Shown here: piece by piece, positions 6,651 through 13,376 of the stretch
Numbering within the stretch: position 1 is the first letter of the stretch
Layout of the letters: each line of letters starts with the position of its first letter
Source: an uncultured Collinsella sp.
GTDB taxonomy: Bacteria; Actinomycetota; Coriobacteriia; Coriobacteriales; Coriobacteriaceae
Assembly (NCBI GenBank): GCA_934630855.1
Contig: CAKTWW010000038.1
Location: 1 to 21,862, forward strand
Length of the DNA: 21,862 nt
Direction of reading: 5' to 3'
Notes under the pieces: model-generated
Told to the model about the DNA's origin: nothing
The model's database searches: none
Seen by the model: only the letters and a program-made list of their open reading frames with translations
Program-made: the position numbers and the translations under genes

Positions 6651-7442
6651 ATGGTAATCAAGACAATCCTGATTTTCCTCATTGCCCTTTTGGGCTATTC
6701 CGAGTGGCTGACGGGCACGAGCTACCTCCAGCGCCCCATTGTGCTCGGACCTTTAGTCGGCCTTGTCATGGGCGACGTGGTGACCGGTACGATCATGGGC
6801 GCCACGATGGAACTCGCCATGGTCGGTGCTATTTCGGTTGGCGCCTATAATCCGCCCGATACGATTTCCGGAACCATCCTGGGCGTATCCCTTGCCATGC
6901 AGGCCGGTGCGGACGCTTCGGCGGCGCTGACCCTGGGTATCCCTATCGCCACGATCGTTCTCGCGCTCGACACGGCTCTGGGCCAGCCGGTCATGCTGCT
7001 GCTGGTGCACCGTATCGACAAGAACGTTGAGGACGGAGACACCAGGGCCATCACGCGTAACATGCTCATCGCCGGTTACGCGCAGAGCTGGTGCGGCCTG
7101 CTGATTATTCCCCTGGCATTCTTCTTTGGCGCCGACGCCGTCGCCAGCCTGCTCAACATCATTCCCGATTTCGTTCAGACCGGTATGGATGTCGCTGCCG
7201 CCTTCTTGCCTGCACTCGGCTTTGCGATGCTGGCTCAGATGATTATGAACAAGACCGTGGCGCCGTTCTTCTTTGCTGGCTTCTTCCTCGTTGCCTACTT
7301 TGGCATTAGCACGACGGGTGTGGCGATCTTCGCCGCGATTATCGTCGTCGCGATGACGGTTTTGGGCGAGAAGAAAAAGGCGGAGCAGCCCGTGGCGGCA
7401 ACCGAGGATCCTGCGATTGGGAGTGGGTTCGATGAGTTTTAA
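6651..7442 (+). CDS. PTS mannose/sorbose-family EIIC component
   Basis: This 263-residue membrane channel subunit carries RPIVLGPLVGLVMGDVVTG and GATMELAMVGAISVGAYNPPD, both EIIC-Sor hallmarks, and a C-terminal charged tail (EKKKAEQP... GSGFDEF). It is related to, but clearly diverged from, the EIIC at 1527, so the two permeases are not a recent duplication at this subunit. The last 11 bases overlap the start of EIID, suggesting coupled translation. The operon context with an FrlB-like deglycase points to a glycated amino compound as substrate; this is inference from neighbours. Confidence 0.93.
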   Translation: MVIKTILIFLIALLGYSEWLTGTSYLQRPIVLGPLVGLVMGDVVTGTIMGATMELAMVGAISVGAYNPPDTISGTILGVSLAMQAGADASAALTLGIPIATIVLALDTALGQPVMLLLVHRIDKNVEDGDTRAITRNMLIAGYAQSWCGLLIIPLAFFFGADAVASLLNIIPDFVQTGMDVAAAFLPALGFAMLAQMIMNKTVAPFFFAGFFLVAYFGISTTGVAIFAAIIVVAMTVLGEKKKAEQPVAATEDPAIGSGFDEF

Positions 7443-8268
7443 GTTTGAGTCTTCCTACGACGGGCTGATTACCCGCGCAGATCTTAAGAAACTGTTCTGG
7501 CGCTCGATTCCCTATGAGCATTCCTGGAACTACGAGCGTATGGGACACATCGGCTTTATGTGGGCTCTCATGCCGATCCTGCGCAAGCTCTATCCGCAGG
7601 ATGCGGACTTTAAGGCTGCGCTCAAGCGCCACATGGAGCTCTATAACGTCACGCCGTACATCTCGACGCTCCCCATGTCCATTGCCGCGGCAATGGAGGA
7701 GGTCAACGCTACCGACGAGAGCTTTGACACGAGCGCGATTTCCAACGTTAAGCTCGCTTTGATGGGTCCGCTTTCCGGCGTGGGCGATGCCTTCTACTGG
7801 GGCACGCTGCGCATTCTGGCTACGGGCGTCGGCACCTCGCTGGCGCTGCAGGGCTCGATCCTTGGCCCGATTTTGTTCCTGCTGGTGTTCAACGTTCCGC
7901 ACTACATCATTCGCTATGTGCTGACGTTTGTGGGATATCGCTTTGGCTCGGACATGATCAGCAAGGTCCAGGAGTCGGGCATCATGGACACGATCGTCAA
8001 GATGGCCTCCATCATGGGTGCCATGGTGATCGGCGCCATGACCATGGAGATGGTCACCGTGGACATTCCGCTCATGGTCGGCGCGGGCGATGGCGCTCAG
8101 ACGCTGGCCGAGCTGCTCAACGGCATCTTCCCGGGCTTCGTCACGATGGGGCTGTTTGGAATCGTCTATCTCATGCTCAAGAAGAAGATGAATCCGCTGC
8201 TCATCATGCTTGTGATTTTGCTCGTGAGCATCGCCGGCGCGTTCTTTGGAGTGCTTGGTGTTCAGTAG
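7432..8268 (+). CDS. PTS mannose-family EIID component
   Basis: This 278-residue partner of the EIIC just upstream contains the EIID order ALMGPLSGVGDAFYWG near residues 106-121, GAGDGAQTLAELLNGIFPG further on, and a C-terminal GAFFGVLGVQ. Start ATG 7432 is preferred over the in-frame TTG 7417 because GGGAGTGG at 7419-7426 is well placed for it. It is far more diverged from the EIID at 2290 than the two region-1 EIIDs are from each other. A strong terminator follows and closes the main operon, with the epimerase gene just beyond. Confidence 0.93.
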   Translation: MSFKFESSYDGLITRADLKKLFWRSIPYEHSWNYERMGHIGFMWALMPILRKLYPQDADFKAALKRHMELYNVTPYISTLPMSIAAAMEEVNATDESFDTSAISNVKLALMGPLSGVGDAFYWGTLRILATGVGTSLALQGSILGPILFLLVFNVPHYIIRYVLTFVGYRFGSDMISKVQESGIMDTIVKMASIMGAMVIGAMTMEMVTVDIPLMVGAGDGAQTLAELLNGIFPGFVTMGLFGIVYLMLKKKMNPLLIMLVILLVSIAGAFFGVLGVQ

Positions 8269-8300
8269 GGCATCCGTCATAATCAAAACAATGTAAGAGG

Positions 8301-8334
8301 GGGCGTCGCGCACACTGTGCTGCGGCGCCCTTTT
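8301..8334 (+). terminator. Rho-independent terminator after EIID
   Basis: A ten-pair stem (8301-8310 with 8321-8330, two G-U pairs), continued after a bulge by three inner pairs, is followed by TTTT. The FrlC-like gene starts 18 bases on, so it probably depends on read-through. Confidence 0.8.
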
Positions 8335-8351
8335 GCCGAAAGGTGGACAAG

Positions 8352-9188
8352 ATGGAGTATCCACAGCTTGCCGTTATGAATATCAGCCATCGTTACTTTG
8401 ACCTGGAGGAGTTCTTTTCCTCGGCGGCGGCTTCGGGCTATACGTGCTGCGAGCTTTGGACGGGGGCGATGCACCTGTATGTCGACTGTCATGGCTATGA
8501 TTCGCTCGAGCAGGTTAAGGAACTTTCGCGGCGGTACGGAGTCCGGATTGTCGGCATCTGCCCCGAGCAGAACAATCCCAAGCCGTGGAACATCGCGGCG
8601 CGCGGGGAGGAGTCGCGCGCTCGCACGCTCGCATACTTTAAGAACGTCGTGGATATCGCGGCGGAGGTTGGGGCCGAGCAGGTCATGGTGTCGAGCGGTT
8701 GGGCGTTTTTGAATGAGCCGATTGAGGATGCGTGGGCGCGTAGCGCTTCGATGCTGCGGTCGATTGCCGAGCATGCGGGTGAGCGCGGCGTGCGGCTGGT
8801 GCTTGAGGCCCTGCAGCCGGTTGAGTCGATGATCGTGAACTCGGCGGCGGATACAAAGCACATGATTGACGCGGTTGGCCATCCGGCGCTCAAGGCGTGC
8901 CTTGATATGGGCGCCATGGCGGTGGCGGGGGATACCATCGATGATTATTTCGATCTGCTTGGCGATGACGTCGCCCACGTGCACTTTGTCGATGTCGCGG
9001 CAGATGGCACCACACATCTTGCCTGGGGTGACGGCGACCGCGATATGCGTGCCGACCTGGATAGGCTGGTGGCGCGCGGTTATCGCGGTGTAGTTTCGGC
9101 AGAGACGTACGACTGGCGCTATTTCGCTGATCCCGCGGCAGCCGATGCCCAGGTAATGGCAGTGTACCGGCGCGCGACTGGCGCCTAA
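8352..9188 (+). CDS. Sugar epimerase/isomerase of the TIM-barrel family, FrlC-like
   Basis: This 278-residue protein of the sugar phosphate isomerase/epimerase (xylose-isomerase-like TIM barrel) family most resembles fructoselysine 3-epimerase FrlC: GICPEQNN versus FrlC's GYTPETNG, and LVLEALQPVESMIVNSAADT versus [20 protein letters not shown]. The four expected metal ligands are present at Glu152, Asp185, His211 and Glu251, the first three at the same positions as in D-tagatose 3-epimerase. FrlC-type enzymes turn psicoselysine into fructoselysine, letting the cell use the C3 epimer. Start ATG 8352 fits AAAGGTGG upstream better than GTG 8343. It follows the PTS terminator by 18 bases, and its partner is presumably the deglycase at 4590. 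Another keto-sugar epimerase activity cannot be excluded. Confidence 0.78.
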   Translation: MEYPQLAVMNISHRYFDLEEFFSSAAASGYTCCELWTGAMHLYVDCHGYDSLEQVKELSRRYGVRIVGICPEQNNPKPWNIAARGEESRARTLAYFKNVVDIAAEVGAEQVMVSSGWAFLNEPIEDAWARSASMLRSIAEHAGERGVRLVLEALQPVESMIVNSAADTKHMIDAVGHPALKACLDMGAMAVAGDTIDDYFDLLGDDVAHVHFVDVAADGTTHLAWGDGDRDMRADLDRLVARGYRGVVSAETYDWRYFADPAAADAQVMAVYRRATGA

Positions 9189-9238
9189 GCGGGACAGGGC
9201 GCCGAGTCGGCTTTTCCGTCGAGTGCTCTTCTGGAAAT

Positions 9239-9439
9239 GGGATGCGGTTTCCGGTTGGGGCTTCATGCGGAAACTGTGTCCCAGAATTGCAGTCCAGAAT
9301 GGGACGCCGTTTTCGGTTGAGGTCCTCAGCGGAAAGTGCGTCCCGGAATTTGGGCTTGGAATGGGATGCACTTTCCGGATGGGGTCTCATGCGGAAAGTG
9401 CGTCCCATTTTGGAGGCTCATTCCGGGCTGGACTTTCCG
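9239..9439 (+). repeat. Palindromic repeat array 1, period 62 bp, three full units and one half unit
   Basis: Units start at 9239, 9301 and 9363, with a left half-unit at 9425. Each is a 44-nt hairpin (two 15-nt arms around a 14-nt loop) followed by an 18-nt linker. Unit 3 arms (9363-9377 and 9392-9406) form 14 Watson-Crick pairs and one G-U. Unit 1 arms (9239-9253 and 9268-9282) form 12 plus three G-U with no mismatch, despite five differences from unit 3. Unit 2 has two mismatches. The half-unit arm 9425-9439 is the exact reverse complement of the right arm at 16641-16655 in array 2. Confidence 0.9.
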
Positions 9440-9453
9440 CAGAGGCTTCATGA

Positions 9454-9474
9454 ATGAACTCGGCGCGAGTTCAT
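9454..9474. other. Perfect 9-bp hairpin next to the repeat array
   Basis: ATGAACTCG (9454-9462) and CGAGTTCAT (9466-9474) pair perfectly around a 3-nt loop. There is no T-run, so it is not a standard terminator. It sits just past the last, partial repeat unit. Confidence 0.6.
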
Positions 9475-9546
9475 GGCTAGACTTCCATCGCCATCAACGC
9501 TCGTTTATCTAAAACGGACATGTCGTCTTATTTCGAGGCGTCTGAC

Positions 9547-9590
9547 CAGACAAGGGCACCCGCATAGGTTGCGGGCACCCTATTTGTCTG
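9547..9590 (+). other. Long imperfect hairpin, possible terminator
   Basis: Three stems stack: CAGACAA (9547-9553) with TTGTCTG (9584-9590), GGG with CCC, and CCCGCA (9559-9564) with TGCGGG (9570-9575), separated by a TAT bulge and a two-base internal loop. It may terminate read-through from the epimerase gene or be a structured RNA; there is no T-tract after it. Confidence 0.5.
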
Positions 9591-9654
9591 CGGGCAAACG
9601 GTCGAAATTGGCCGGCGAGCGGTCTGTGGAGGACGATTCAAACGAAATATCATT

Positions 9655-9672
9655 CGTATAACCGAATATACG
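9655..9672. promoter_or_regulatory. Dyad CGTATA-N6-TATACG, candidate operator of the aldolase-PTS operon
   Basis: The two 6-bp arms are perfect inverted repeats. The surroundings are AT-rich and contain -10-like hexamers (TATAAC at 9657, GATAAC at 9682), but no convincing -35. The site lies about 100 bp before the aldolase start, suitable for a repressor such as the GntR/UTRA protein at 14879. The link to that regulator is inference. Confidence 0.45.
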
Positions 9673-9697
9673 GACGTTTGTGATAACCTTGTTGTCG

Positions 9698-9741
9698 ATC
9701 AAGGACGGCGACCGGCACCCCCTGTGCGGTCGCCACTTGAT
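9698..9741 (+). promoter_or_regulatory. Structured 5' leader hairpin of the aldolase operon
   Basis: ATCAAG (9698-9703) pairs with CTTGAT (9736-9741). Beyond a small internal loop GGCGACCG (9707-9714) pairs with CGGTCGCC (9727-9734), and CAC pairs with GTG at the tip. The hairpin ends 33 bases before the start codon and leaves the Shine-Dalgarno AGGAGG free. It may act in mRNA stability or control; I do not recognise a known riboswitch. Confidence 0.55.
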
Positions 9742-9773
9742 ACATCCAGTGGAGACAACAGGAGGCAAACACT

Positions 9774-10625
9774 ATGTACGTAACCCTGCGTGAGGTCCTG
9801 GCAGAGGCCAACCAGCTCAACATGGCCGTTGGCGCTTTCAACACTCACAACCTCGAGATGTGCCCGTCGATCATCCGCGTCGCAGCTCGCCTGCACACCC
9901 CCGTGATTATCCAGACCTCCGAGGGCACCGCTAGCTACGTTGGTCATCGCAACCTGGTTGCCGTGTGCAAGTCCATGGCCGAGGAGTACGGCGTGAACGT
10001 CGTTCTTCACCTTGATCACGCCAAGAACTTCGACGAGATCCGCAAGGCTCTCGAAGCTGGCTACAGCTCGGTGATGTTCGACGGCTCCGCGCTTCCCTTC
10101 AAGGAGAACATCCTTGGCACCAAGCGCATCGTCGAGATGGCTCAGGCTCATGGCGCTTCTGTCGAGGCCGAGCTCGGCACCGTTGGCGGTACCGAGGACG
10201 GCGTCGCCGTGGCCGATGCCGATGTGCGCTACACCGATCCCGAGCAGGCTGTTGAGTTTATCGAGAAGACTGGCATCGACGCGCTCGCCGTTGCTATCGG
10301 TACCAACCACGGTCAGTACAAGTCCAAGACCAACATTTCCTTCGATCAGCTCGAGAAGATCCGCGATGCCGTGAACGGCTTCCCCCTGGTTATCCACGGC
10401 GGCACCGGCGTTAAGGACGAGGACGTCCGTCACGTCATCGACCTGGGCATCCGTAAGTTCAATGTCGGCACCGACCTGCTCGTCAACTGGAACAAGACTT
10501 CCAAGCAGTGCTATGACGAGCTCAAGGAGAACGCTTCCAACCGTAACATGGTTATGCCTGCCCAGAAGGCCGTCGAAGAGGTCGTCGAGCACCGCATCAG
10601 CCTGTTCAAGAATATCGTCGCTTAG
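9774..10625 (+). CDS. Class II ketose-bisphosphate aldolase (fructose/tagatose-bisphosphate type)
   Basis: This 283-residue zinc enzyme splits a ketose 1,6-bisphosphate into dihydroxyacetone phosphate and glyceraldehyde 3-phosphate, or a related aldol. The class II marks are all present: HLDHA with catalytic Asp81 and zinc ligand His82, ELGTVGG at 134-140, zinc ligands His179 (TNHG) and His208 (IHGGTG), and GTDL near 232. Length and motif positions match KbaY/GatY/FbaA-like enzymes. ATG 9774 has AGGAGG at 9760-9765. It heads a gene run with an ascorbate-type PTS, so it may act on a phosphorylated product of that PTS rather than serve only glycolysis. Codon use is strongly biased, suggesting high expression. 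Sequence cannot separate fructose from tagatose specificity. Confidence 0.93.
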   Translation: MYVTLREVLAEANQLNMAVGAFNTHNLEMCPSIIRVAARLHTPVIIQTSEGTASYVGHRNLVAVCKSMAEEYGVNVVLHLDHAKNFDEIRKALEAGYSSVMFDGSALPFKENILGTKRIVEMAQAHGASVEAELGTVGGTEDGVAVADADVRYTDPEQAVEFIEKTGIDALAVAIGTNHGQYKSKTNISFDQLEKIRDAVNGFPLVIHGGTGVKDEDVRHVIDLGIRKFNVGTDLLVNWNKTSKQCYDELKENASNRNMVMPAQKAVEEVVEHRISLFKNIVA

Positions 10626-10640
10626 GGACGAGGCGGACCG

Positions 10641-11090
10641 ATGCAGATTACGGAGATGCTTAAGCGCGAAAACGTTCGCCTCGCCGATTCTGTCGACACA
10701 TGGCAGGACGCGATCAAGCTCGCCATCGCCCCGCTCAACGAGGGCGGTTATGTCGAGGACCGCTATGCGGACGAGATTATCCGCGCCACGAACGAGATGG
10801 GTCCCTATTACGTGCTCACCGAAGACGTCGCGCTGATTCACGGTCGCCCCGAGGACGGCTGCATTAAGGGTCAGCTCGCCGTGACGGTTCTGAAGAAGCC
10901 CGTTAGGTTCTCGGAAGACAGCTTTGACGTTCGCCTTTTGGTTGCGCTTGCTGCCGAGGATTCCAATTCGCATATCGAGGCCATGCAGGTGCTTGCTGGC
11001 ATCTTTATGGATGAGGACAAGATTGCACAGATCGTCGCTTCGGATGATGCCGACGAGATTTATCAGGCATTTACGGGCGTGGCGGTGTAG
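10641..11090 (+). CDS. PTS EIIA component, ascorbate/fructose-mannitol type (UlaC-like)
   Basis: This 149-residue phosphocarrier belongs to the EIIA-2 (fructose/mannitol) family in its ascorbate branch. Compared with UlaC, it shares the opening pattern (VRLADSVDTWQDAIKLA), GPYYVLTEDVALIHGRPEDG with acceptor His67, and the LLVALAAEDSNSH segment. Its start lies 15 bases after the aldolase stop, so the two are co-transcribed. It donates phosphate to the EIIB at 11181. The substrate need not be ascorbate: no UlaD, UlaE or UlaF-type enzymes are nearby. Confidence 0.9.
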   Translation: MQITEMLKRENVRLADSVDTWQDAIKLAIAPLNEGGYVEDRYADEIIRATNEMGPYYVLTEDVALIHGRPEDGCIKGQLAVTVLKKPVRFSEDSFDVRLLVALAAEDSNSHIEAMQVLAGIFMDEDKIAQIVASDDADEIYQAFTGVAV

Positions 11091-11180
11091 ACAACACCGC
11101 ATGGTGCGGGCGAATCGGATGGTTTGCCCGCATCGATCCCGAGGTTGGGGCAAAAGCTCCAAAAAAGAAAGGAAATGGAC

Positions 11181-11480
11181 ATGGTCAAGATTTTGTGCTG
11201 CTGCGGCAATGGTCTTGGAAGCAGCTTTGCCTGCCAGATGGCTATTGAGCAGGTCATGAAGAAGCTCGGGGTTCAGTGCAAGATGGACCACGACAGCGTT
11301 TCCAGCGCCGCGGGCGCTTCGAAGGGCTTCGACATGATCGTTGCCGCCGAGAACTTCAAGACGCAGATCGAGAGCTACAACACCGGTCTTCCCTGTGTGT
11401 TCCTCAAGCGCCTTGTCGATAAGAAGGAAATCGAGGAGAAGCTGACCCCGGTGCTCAAGGAGATGGGCGTCCTGGAGTAA
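11181..11480 (+). CDS. PTS EIIB component, lactose/cellobiose superfamily, ascorbate type (UlaB-like)
   Basis: This 99-residue phosphotransfer domain has the P-loop-like signature ILCCCGNGLGSSF near the N-terminus. The phosphorylated cysteine should be Cys8, directly before GNG, as in UlaB's VCGNGQGSS; the triple cysteine at 6-8 is unusual. I choose ATG 11181 because AAGGA at 11169-11173 is 7 bases upstream; ATG 11175 is too close to it. It stands between the matching EIIA and EIIC. Confidence 0.88.
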   Translation: MVKILCCCGNGLGSSFACQMAIEQVMKKLGVQCKMDHDSVSSAAGASKGFDMIVAAENFKTQIESYNTGLPCVFLKRLVDKKEIEEKLTPVLKEMGVLE

Positions 11481-11534
11481 GGGTCTATTCACCTAGATTG
11501 ATAGAAATGTACATGAGAAAAAGGGGTGTACAAC

Positions 11535-12842
11535 ATGGCTGTTCTTGAGTTTATTATCAATAACATCCTGACGCAGGCCGCCGTCGTCATCGGCCTCGTC
11601 GCTTGCCTGGGCCTCGTGCTTCAGAAGAAGCCGGCCAACGACGTGCTGCTCGGCACGTTTAAGACGATGCTCGGCTTCCTTGTTCTGGCTGCCGGCTCGA
11701 GCGTCATGCAGGGTTCTCTGGCCTACTTTGGCGATATGTTCAACTCTGCCTTCGGCTTCAACGGTATGAAGGCCGTCGTCGCCTCCATCGAGGGCATCAA
11801 CGGTCAGGCCATGACCGATTTGGGCCTTGGCTCCGAGATCGCCATCTGCCTCGCCGGCATCTTCGTGGTGAACATCATCCTTGCTCGTTTCACCAAGTTT
11901 AAGTACGTGTTCCTGACCGGCCAGGCTCTTCTGTGGGAGTCTACGCTCTGCGTCGTGTTCGCTTTCTTCTGCGGCCTTCGCGGTGTGCCCCTGATCGTCG
12001 TCAGCTCCATCGTCGGTGGCGCCTTCGCTACCCTCATGCCTGCCTTCGCTCAGCCTGTCGTCCGTAAGATCACCGATTCCGATGACATCGCCCTTGGTCA
12101 CTTCTGCACCTTCGGCTATATGTTCACCGCTCTTGTCGCAAGCATCACCAAGAAGCTCGCTGGCGGCAAGGAGTCCAAGTCCACCGAGGATCTCGAGATT
12201 CCGCAGTCCCTGTCCTTCCTCCAGGACACCTACGCCGCTGTCGGCCTGGTCATGATCATTTTCTACCTGGTCGTCGCTGCCTTCGCTGGTCCCGCTGCCG
12301 CTGCTGATTACTGCGGCGCCACCAACTACATGGTCTACGCTTTCCTCCAGGCCATGCAGTTCGTCGTTGGCCTGTACGTCCTGCTCGCCGGCGTCCGCCT
12401 GCTGCTTGCCGAGCTCGTCCCCGCCTTCCAGGGCATTTCGATGAAGCTCGTTCCCGATGCGCGCCCCGCTCTGGACTGCCCCGTTCTGTTCACCTATGCC
12501 CCTAACGCCGTTATCTTCGGCTTCGTGTTCACCACGCTCGGCTCGCTGATCGGCATGGCCATCACCGGCTTCATGGGCACCCTCGTCATCCCCGGCGTCA
12601 TGTCCAACTTCTTCGCCGGTGGTACCGCAGGTATCTTCGGCAACGCTATCGACGGTCGTCGCGGCGCCATCATCGGCTGCATCTTCCACGGCATCTTCAT
12701 CATGATCCTGCCTGCGCTCCTGTCCCCGATGCTCGCTCAGATCGGCTTCGTGAACATGACCTGCACCGACGTCGACACCGTCGTCACCGGCTTCTTCTTC
12801 ATGGCTGTCAAGTCCATCCTCAGCGTCTTTGGTATCGCATAA
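11535..12842 (+). CDS. PTS EIIC component, ascorbate family (UlaA/SgaT-like)
   Basis: This 435-residue membrane protein with about eleven hydrophobic segments has an opening, FIINNILTQAAVVIGLVACLGLVLQKK, and a following segment, VLLGTFKTMLGFLVLAAGSS, that are typical of the SgaT/UlaA permease family. The second half contains the paired APNAVIFGF and FFAGGTAGIFGNA segments of that family. Start ATG 11535 has AAAAAGGGG upstream; the gap after EIIB (54 bases) contains the palindrome ATGTACAT (11507-11514). With the aldolase, transaldolase and DeoC-like enzymes around it, the imported compound is more likely a sugar or polyol handled by aldol cleavage than ascorbate; this is inference. A hairpin follows the gene. 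Confidence 0.9.
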   Translation: MAVLEFIINNILTQAAVVIGLVACLGLVLQKKPANDVLLGTFKTMLGFLVLAAGSSVMQGSLAYFGDMFNSAFGFNGMKAVVASIEGINGQAMTDLGLGSEIAICLAGIFVVNIILARFTKFKYVFLTGQALLWESTLCVVFAFFCGLRGVPLIVVSSIVGGAFATLMPAFAQPVVRKITDSDDIALGHFCTFGYMFTALVASITKKLAGGKESKSTEDLEIPQSLSFLQDTYAAVGLVMIIFYLVVAAFAGPAAAADYCGATNYMVYAFLQAMQFVVGLYVLLAGVRLLLAELVPAFQGISMKLVPDARPALDCPVLFTYAPNAVIFGFVFTTLGSLIGMAITGFMGTLVIPGVMSNFFAGGTAGIFGNAIDGRRGAIIGCIFHGIFIMILPALLSPMLAQIGFVNMTCTDVDTVVTGFFFMAVKSILSVFGIA

Positions 12843-12882
12843 GGGTTCTTGTAGCGCCTGACGAAGGTCCAAGTCTTTCTTT

Positions 12883-12928
12883 AGGGGGTTGTTCCTGTGC
12901 CTGGTCCCCGGCAGGGGAACAACCCCCT
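12883..12928 (+). terminator. Terminator-like long hairpin after the ascorbate-type EIIC
   Basis: A 13-bp perfect outer stem (12883-12895 with 12916-12928) encloses an inner TGCC/GGCA stem. Only a short, interrupted T-run (TTCGCTTATT) follows, so it may be a partial terminator or an RNA 3'-end stabiliser. Confidence 0.65.
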
Positions 12929-12957
12929 TCGCTTATTACTGCTAGTGGAGGTTACCA

Positions 12958-13350
12958 ATGGGTTTGTTTGGATTTGGCAAGAAAAAGGAGAAGGTGGCCT
13001 CCGCTGCAGCCGAGACCGCGCCTGCTCTTGATCGAGATGCCGTTCTCGCTGCCGTTGAGGCAAAGCGTTCCGAGCTCGAGGGCAAGGAGGGCGTTGCCGC
13101 CGCGAACGTTCTAAACGAGATCGGCAAGCTTTATGCCGACGCCAACATGGTTGACGAGGCCGTCGAGGCCTATGAGCAGAGCCTGGAGGCCAATCGCACG
13201 ATGGGCAAGGCGTCTGCGGCTCTGGTCAAGCTGTACAACAAGAAGCGTGCGGCTGCCGCCCAGGCAAAAAACGATGAGGCCATTAAGTTCTACATGGACA
13301 AGGTCACCGAGATGCTTGCCATCTCCAAAGACCAGCTCCGTGGCAAATAA
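12958..13350 (+). CDS. Small TPR-like protein of unknown function
   Basis: I do not recognise this 130-residue protein as a named family. It starts with MGLFGFGKKKEK, glycine-rich and basic, then an alanine-rich stretch, then helices with tetratricopeptide character: NVLNEIGKLYADANMVDEAVEAYEQSLEAN (about residues 46-75) fits a TPR unit, and a second, degenerate one follows around 77-125 (LVKLYNKKR... EAIKFYMDKVTEML). No signal peptide or membrane segment is seen, so it is probably cytoplasmic and helps protein contacts. ATG 12958 has GGAGG at about 12946-12950. It is 26 bases upstream of the kinase-DeoC gene and likely co-transcribed with it. Confidence 0.7.
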   Translation: MGLFGFGKKKEKVASAAAETAPALDRDAVLAAVEAKRSELEGKEGVAAANVLNEIGKLYADANMVDEAVEAYEQSLEANRTMGKASAALVKLYNKKRAAAAQAKNDEAIKFYMDKVTEMLAISKDQLRGK

Positions 13351-13376
13351 TCTGGTTGTAAGAAGGGTTTCCTGGT

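Larger units (their letters stand above)
9189..9773. other. 585-bp intergenic region with repeat array, hairpins and leader
   Basis: No protein gene is supported here. It holds, in order, a 62-bp-period palindromic array (9239-9439), a perfect 9-bp hairpin (9454-9474), a long bulged hairpin (9547-9590), a dyad CGTATA-N6-TATACG (9655-9672) and a structured leader (9698-9741) before the aldolase start. Short open frames crossing the array are not conserved between units. Confidence 0.8.

Noticed and set aside
9239..9439. CRISPR array
   Set aside because: The regularly spaced units are 44-nt hairpins with 18-nt linkers that are similar between units, so the linkers are not unique spacers. There are no cas genes in the window.
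9223..9457. Open frames of 71-76 codons across repeat array 1
   Set aside because: The 62-bp period shifts the frame in each unit, the frames overlap each other, and sequence change follows hairpin pairing, not codons.
9473..9661. 62-codon open frame before the aldolase promoter region
   Set aside because: It overlaps the long bulged hairpin, has no Shine-Dalgarno, and reads as an arginine- and serine-rich chance frame.
9699..11492. Antisense open frame of 597 codons opposite the aldolase, EIIA and EIIB genes
   Set aside because: It spans three clear sense genes and is rich in His, Leu, Asp and Val as expected for the complement of codon-biased high-GC genes. Similar antisense frames lie opposite most genes here.
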